Assembly (NCBI RefSeq): GCF_014905175.1
Contig: NC_057789.1
Location: 10,616,040-10,680,039, forward strand
DNA: 64,000 bases
Direction: 5' to 3'
From: Aphidius gifuensis
Lineage: Eukaryota; Arthropoda; Insecta; Hymenoptera; Braconidae
Below are positions 58,804-64,000 of this stretch, piece by piece. Numbering within the stretch: the first letter of the stretch is position 1; every line of letters starts with the position of its first letter. The notes under the pieces are model-generated. The model saw only the letters and a list, made by a program, of their open reading frames with translations, ran no database searches and was not told the origin of the DNA. A program made the translations under genes and the position numbers.

Positions 58804-59346
58804 TCACTTTTTAGCACAAACGAAATCAATCAACCATAAAGGTGCAATCTTCATACGTTGAGATTTTCCTGAAACAAAGAAGTCATATGATTTACATTTC
58901 ATAGGGAGACAATACTGTTAGATTATATTTTATTTATTTTCAAACTCACTCGGACTATTAATCTCTTGTTTGGGATCATTTTTGTCTTCATCAATTTTTC
59001 GTTTTAAGATTTTCTGCTTTCTTTTTCGTTCGTCTACCATTTCCGATTGTCTTTTGATTGAACGTAGCTCTTCTTTTATTTTCAGTGTTTTTCTCAATGC
59101 AATGGAAAGTCGTTTATTAACTTTATATTCTTTGAGATAAAATTGGATCTAAAAAAATTGAAAAAAAAAATTATTATTTAAAAAATTAAAAAATTTATTA
59201 TTTAAAATAATTATGTATATTTTTTACATGATCATGATACTTACAGCTTTATCAAAACTTTCTCTGGAAAAGTCGAATATTCTGTTGTTTCTAAAGTTTT
59301 TAACAACTCTGTTGATACAATCGGAATGCATTCTCAGTCTTTTATG
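58804..59346 (-). CDS. 3' end of an unknown gene, three intact exons
   Basis: Exons 59245-59346, 58950-59148 and 58804-58868, joined by GTAAGT...AG and GTGAGT...AG introns with phases that fit (0 then 1), give 121 residues to TGA with no lesion. They read HKRLRMHSDCINRVVKNFRN, SFDKAIQFYLKEYKVNKRL, a basic, probably coiled-coil stretch (RSIKRQSEMVDERKRKQKIL) and a short tail IAPLWLIDFVCAKK. A good acceptor (TTTTATTCCAG) precedes the first exon here, so upstream exons must exist, but I cannot place them. One of few intact coding regions in the window and possibly a live host gene. Function unknown. Confidence 0.55.
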
Positions 59347-59439
59347 CTGGAATAAAATAAAAATATTCATAACAATAAAACATTGGAGAATAACATTCAC
59401 ATACAGACAAAAGTTTTTTGTACAAAATCCTTATATTAC

Positions 59440-60180
59440 AATTGAAATAGTATTTAAAGAATGGAATGTTCTTAAAGGACCACATGATACTAATTTAATT
59501 CTTAGTGAATTTAAAAATATGAACTCACAAAAAAATATTGGATCAATAATAAATTGGAAAGCATTACATTCAATGATAAAAAAACGAAATGTAACAAAAG
59601 AAATTTAAGATGAAAATATTTGAAATAATTAATTCAAGCTGGTGAAACCAATGAAAATGCTCGTGTTATAATGCAATTCATTCACTTAGCTCATCTTTTT
59701 CCGGCTTTCGGAAATATACGAAAAATACCATTTAACAAAAGAAAAACTCCAAAAAAAAATATGAATGACATTCCATCAACATCATCAGGAAGTTCCTCAT
59801 CACAAATAAATGATGCTGACAATAGTAATAGAGGAGTAACAGTTACAACTACTGAAGAAAGTCTTGCTATTTGGGTAGCTGTAAGTATACAAATAATAAT
59901 ATTTATTCTTCATACTTTAATATAATAAATTACAAAAAATCATTTGATTATTTTCAGGCTATTTATTCATTTATTTATTTATTTATTTTTTACTCTCTGT
60001 TTATAGACTGATGAAGATGCCAATAAAATTATAAAGGAACAGATCAGTGGAGCTGGTAGATCCATAATTCAACCATATATAATAACAGTTGGTGGAAAAA
60101 CTTGTGATCAAGCTGAAAAATTTTAATTTATTTTAGATGGGAAAAAATTCATTGTTAAAACGGGATTACACACGGAGAGA
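59440..60180 (+). pseudogene. Relic of an arthropod repeat-family gene of unknown function
   Basis: Plus-strand islands: FKEWNVLKGPHDTNLILSEF and INWKALHSMI (to TAA at 59606), a frame change with two stops, then IQAGETNENARVIMQFIHLA and a Ser-rich linker to TEESLAIWVA before GTAAGT at 59881. A further exon after TTTATAG (60006) reads DEDANKIIKEQISGAGRSII, QPYIITVGGKTCDQAEKF, TAA, FILDGKKFIVKT. The order W-x-L near the start, ESxxx, IxPYIxxVG and a final DGxxY/F matches a repetitive family I have seen in insects. Overlaps in location but not strand with the upstream region of the 58804-59346 gene. Confidence 0.4.
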
Positions 60181-61984
60181 ATTTCACTGATTTTATCTCG
60201 GGGGAACACCTAGGCGACGGAATTTGTTGTCACGATGGAGATAATAGAAGATTTACAATTAGAAAAACTCCGTGCAACCCCGTGATTTTAAACATTTTAC
60301 AACTATTTTGACAAAACTCAGATTTTCTCATGGTAATCTTTAAATAAGTTGACTGTTACCTCGAGAATATCCACGTATTTTGTGTTAGTGAGTATTCTCA
60401 CGTAACATTCGCATATAATCATTAGAAAAGTTAAGGGATGCCCCGAGATTTTCTTAAGACACCACTTAACATATTGTCGGCTGTCGTCGGTTATTTACGG
60501 TGGCCAGATTAATCGGTTAGAGTCCTTGACCACCCAGCGTCACACCATAGTTTATAATCCGTCGCAAGCCGTCATTGTGTATCCTTGAATAGTTACGCAG
60601 CAGTTTTAATTTATTATTTAAGAACTACAACAAATACCGTGTAATCACATCATTTGAATAGTTTGAAAAGATCAGTACTATAATAGTGTAAAAAAAATTA
60701 ACTGCAGTGTGTGTTTGAATAACTGTAAAAATACAATAACTGAGAAACGTAGTGAAGGTGTAATTTTTTTTTTTTTTTTTAAGTTAAATTGTTGTTTGTT
60801 TTCATAATAATAAAAATTATATACATTAATATTTTTTGTGTAAAGTTGGGCATCATAAAGTGACAATAAAAGGTACGTGCAACTGTAATTATTAAATATT
60901 AAAAAAAAATGCTTCTGGAACTTTCTTCATTTTTTTTTTTTTGTGCTTCTAAATGTCATATGGCGGCCATATTTAAGAAAATATATAATAACCTTACCAC
61001 TGGAAAAGATAAGTGAAGCCCCGAGATTTTTTCAGGGTCCCCACCGCTCAAGTTATAACTTCGCCTGAATTCGGTCATGTTCGACTATCAGTTCGGTATA
61101 TATATTATACATATATAAGAGTCAATAAGGGTGGTACTTCGAGAATATCGCGTGGCTTCTTTAAAATTGTGAATGTTTTTAATTATTTGACGGTCAAAAA
61201 AAAACTTCGAATTATTAATTAATCAAATTAAAAAAAGAAAGTAAATTCGTTAAATTTTAGTTGAAGCATTAATATAAAAAATTATCAGAAGCTATATTTG
61301 AAATAAAAAATATTGTTATACATTGTAGGAAATATGTAGAATATGGAAGGCACAATTGAAGTTTGTGGCTTGACTTGTAAATAATAATTATTTAAACAAT
61401 AAAAAATAAAGTCATTAAGCCGGCAAAATTTATTAAACAATTAATTTAAAATGTTAATAAATAAATTTTTATCTCGGGTTTTAAACAAGAATTGTTTAAA
61501 CAATGAAAAAAAAAATAAAACTCAAAGAATTTTTGTTGTTTATGAGGCAACACACAAAAAAATCATATGATGCCTTGAATTATTTTTAACTATGTTGCAT
61601 CGGCTGAAACTGGCAATAACGTCTAGCAACGGTATTTTTTATTAACCATTACTGTTTTTTTAATAACAGTTACTGTTTGGATTCCGCGAAGTGAATAGAG
61701 CTATTGATATATCTTATAGTTAATTTTTAATTTTTATTAAGTTAATTTTTTTTTTTTTCTGATTATTCTTGCATCATGTCAGCCAGGGCAATATTACCCT
61801 ATCAGGGGCGACAAAATTTTATGACAGATCCTGTATGCTTTTTTCGCGAAAAAAAATAATGGCTGCAACAGAACTTGTGGCACAGCCCCCATGGCATAAT
61901 CACATATGACCTTGACAGGAATTTTGTGCAAAAAAATTGAATTTTGTGCACTTTTATATTTTTTTTTAATGACACTGACTGTAT
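60181..61984. other. Noncoding spacer
   Basis: A loosely repeated phrase, GAAAAGTTAAGGGATGCCCCGAGATTTTCTT near 60423 and GAAAAGATAAGTGAAGCCCCGAGATTTTTTC near 61003, precedes similar CTTCGAGAATATC or CCTCGAGAATATC words in both surroundings, suggesting two copies of an old element. No gene supported. Confidence 0.4.
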
Positions 61985-62822
61985 TTTTAGGGGAATTAGG
62001 TAGAGTGTATAGCCAGGTATTTTGAGGGAAAATTTCGAGTCTCTATTCATGGTATTGTGGGTGGTAGTGGGTGGGAAAGTTAAATTTTTTTTTTTTTTTT
62101 ATAAACAATAATTATTGAAATAATAAAAAATTTATTTTTACAAAATATTTTTAGGGGAATTAGGTAGAGGATATAGGCAGGTATATTGAGGAAAAATTTC
62201 GAGTCTCTATTCATGGTATTGTAGGCGGGAGTGGGTGGGAAACTTAAATTTGAAAAGGATTTTTTATTTTTTTATAAACAAAAATTATTTAAATAATAAA
62301 AAATTTATTTTTACAAAACATTTTTAGGGGAATTAGGTAGAGGACATAAACAGGTATATTAGGGAAAAATTTCAAGTCCCTATTCATAGTATTGTGGGCG
62401 GGAGTGGGTGGGAAAGTTTAATTTTTTTTTTTTTTTATAACAAAAATTATTTAAATAATAAAAAATTTATTTTTACAAAATATTTTTAGGGGAATTAGGT
62501 AGAGGATATAAGCAGGTATATTAGGGAAAAATTTCGAGTCTCTATTCATGGTATTGTGGGCGGGAGTGGGTGGAAGACTTAAATTTGAAAAGGATTTTTT
62601 ATTTTTTTATAAACAATAATTATTTAAATAATTAAAAATTTTTTTTTACAAAATATTTTTAGGGGAATTAGGTAGAGGACATAGGCAGGTATATTAGAGA
62701 AAAATTTCAAGTCCCTATTCATAGTATTGTGGGCGGGAGTGGGTGGGAAAGTTTAATTTTTTTTTTTTTTTATAACAAAAATTATTTAAATAATAAAAAC
62801 TTTATTTTTACAAAATGTTACG
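61985..62822. repeat. Satellite, five units alternating ~163 and ~173 bp
   Basis: TTTTTAGGGGAATTAGGTAG recurs with AGGGG at 61989, 62153, 62326, 62488 and 62661. Each unit has AAAAATTTCRAGTCYCTATTCAT, GGTATTGTGGGCGGGAGTGG and an AATTATTTAAATAATAAAAAAT spacer. The spacing alternates 164, 173, 162, 173, so the real unit is a ~335-bp dimer. Confidence 0.85.
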
Positions 62823-63050
62823 TGACAGGTTTATTTTTAGTTTTTTTATAATAAAATAAACAAGTCAGTGAACAATATTTTAAAGTCCTCTATTTAGATG
62901 ACGCTGAAGCTGGCCGCCCGATCGACCGCCAGTAGGCAGTCAACCCAGGGATCCATAGGGATAGTGTAGCGCCCCGCTCCATGCAATAGAAAACACAACA
63001 CAAGCCGGTTACCACGAGCTTTGCTCTTTTATTAATTATCAATTACACAT
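62823..63050. other. Junction between the two satellites
   Basis: GC-richer patch with GAAGCTGGCCGCCCGATCG and GCGCCCCGCTCCATGC near 62907-62980. No gene. Confidence 0.4.
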
Positions 63051-64000
63051 ACTAATACATTGAATAACCTTTTAAAAATTTGACCAGAGGTTTATTATTA
63101 CATAACAATGATAACACAATAAATATTTTAAAGTTATTAAATGTAATTGTTTATAATAATAATTATTTAAAGTCGAAAAAATGAAAACAAATTTTTTTTT
63201 TTCCGAATAATTACGTCTAATAACTTTACAATGTTAATTAATTTATTAATGACATGATGTAATGAACCTGTGGTCAAATTTTCATCAAGTTATTCAATGT
63301 ATTAGTATGTGTAAATAATTTTCCAAGTTGTATGTGTATGTATAGTTGACCACGTTGTCCCGCGGTATTTTTATTTTTTTCTAACACTAATACATCGAAT
63401 AACTTTTTGAAAATTTGACCAGATGTTAATTATGATATAACAATAATAAAACAATGAATATTGTAAAGTTATTAGACGTAATAGTTTATAATAATAATTA
63501 TTTAAAAGTAAATAAATTAAAAAAAAAAATTTTTTTTTTGGTTTTTTTGTTTTTTTTTCCGAGTAATTACGTCTAATAACTTTACAATGTTAATTGTTTT
63601 ATTAATTACATGATGTAATAAACCTGTGGTCAAATTTTTATCAAGTTATTCCATGTATTAGTCTGTGTAAATAATTTTCCAAGTTGTATGTGTAAGTGTG
63701 TATAAATGCATTGTCCCGCGGTATTTTTATTTTTTTCTAACACTAATACATCGAATAACTTTTTGAAAATTTGATCAGAGGTTTATTATTACATAACAAT
63801 GATAAAACAATAAATATTGTAAAGTTATTAGACGTAATAGTTTATAATAATAATTATTTACAATCCAAAAAATTAAAAAAAAAATTTTTTTTTTTTGCTA
63901 ATTTTTTTTTTTTCCGAGTCATTACGTCTAATAACTTTACAATGTCAATTGTTCTATTAATTACATAATGTAATGAACCTGTGGTCAAATTTTCATCAAG
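63051..64000. repeat. Dyad-symmetric satellite, ~335-356-bp units, runs off the window
   Basis: ACTAATACATNGAATAACTTTT starts units at 63051, 63386 and 63742. Each unit is itself a palindrome: GAATAACTTTTTGAAAATTTGACCAGA...TTGTAAAGTTATTAGACGTAATA is followed by ATTACGTCTAATAACTTTACAAT...TGGTCAAATTTTCATCAAGTTATTC. GTCCCGCGGTATTTTTATTTTT links the units. The third unit is cut by the window end. Confidence 0.9.

Noticed and set aside
1..64000. Bracovirus proviral segment
   Set aside because: No recognisable bracovirus gene families or excision motif were seen; the wasp guess rests only on general composition.

Overview
The window looks like AT-rich nuclear DNA of an arthropod, most likely an insect and perhaps a parasitoid hymenopteran. 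The species is inferred only from base composition and the mix of mobile elements. There are GT-AG introns, long homopolymer tracts, Helitrons, a non-LTR retrotransposon 3' end, hAT and Ty3/gypsy remnants, fold-back MITEs, tRNA-derived SINE heads and several satellite arrays. I see no bacterial operons, CRISPR arrays or rRNA. Almost every recognisable coding stretch is broken by stops or frameshifts, so this is repeat-dominated heterochromatin-like DNA holding gene relics.

1-10 kb: the 3' part of a Helitron (coding to 2736, hairpin and CTAG end at 2978); a broken serine-rich, then Gln/His-rich gene (3056-4051); a 1.3 kb GATCC-rich terminal-inverted-repeat element with a tRNA-like head inside it (4996-6287), inserted in a relic exon; a minisatellite (7763-8050); and a decayed Myb/SANT-like gene on the minus strand (8455-9640). 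10-24 kb: a non-LTR retrotransposon 3' end with RNase H (10477-11774); two copies of a 1.6-1.9 kb repeat that each carry a decayed RPA70-like coding region (13615-15211 and 20340-22213); a MITE with target duplication (16273-16740); GACACA arrays; and an intact acidic AT-hook ORF (22275-22883).

24-40 kb: a TIR element with internal inverted units; a six-exon eRF1 (translation release factor) paralogue now a pseudogene (25453-26700); a PHD-finger/acidic relic; a nearly full-length minus-strand Helitron (28589 to beyond 33984) with its own hairpin end and two nested MITEs; an arrestin-domain pseudogene (35172-35890); and a three-exon gene with two in-frame stops and one frameshift (37617-39362).

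40-64 kb: a MITE next to a second tRNA-like head; a long diverged satellite with the recurring word GTGTCATCAAANTGACCGAT (41780-44300); a decayed hAT transposase (47990-49130); a Ty3/gypsy pol remnant followed by an envelope gene resembling chuvirus-type glycoproteins (49150-52080); a cluster with two copies of an arthropod 'DIQGF' family, an acidic ORF and a split DNA-polymerase-B-like C-terminus (54703-58565); the intact 3' end of an unknown three-exon gene (58804-59346); and two satellite arrays that reach the window edge. The genes do not form a pathway. What links them is insertion of mobile elements into one another and into older genes.
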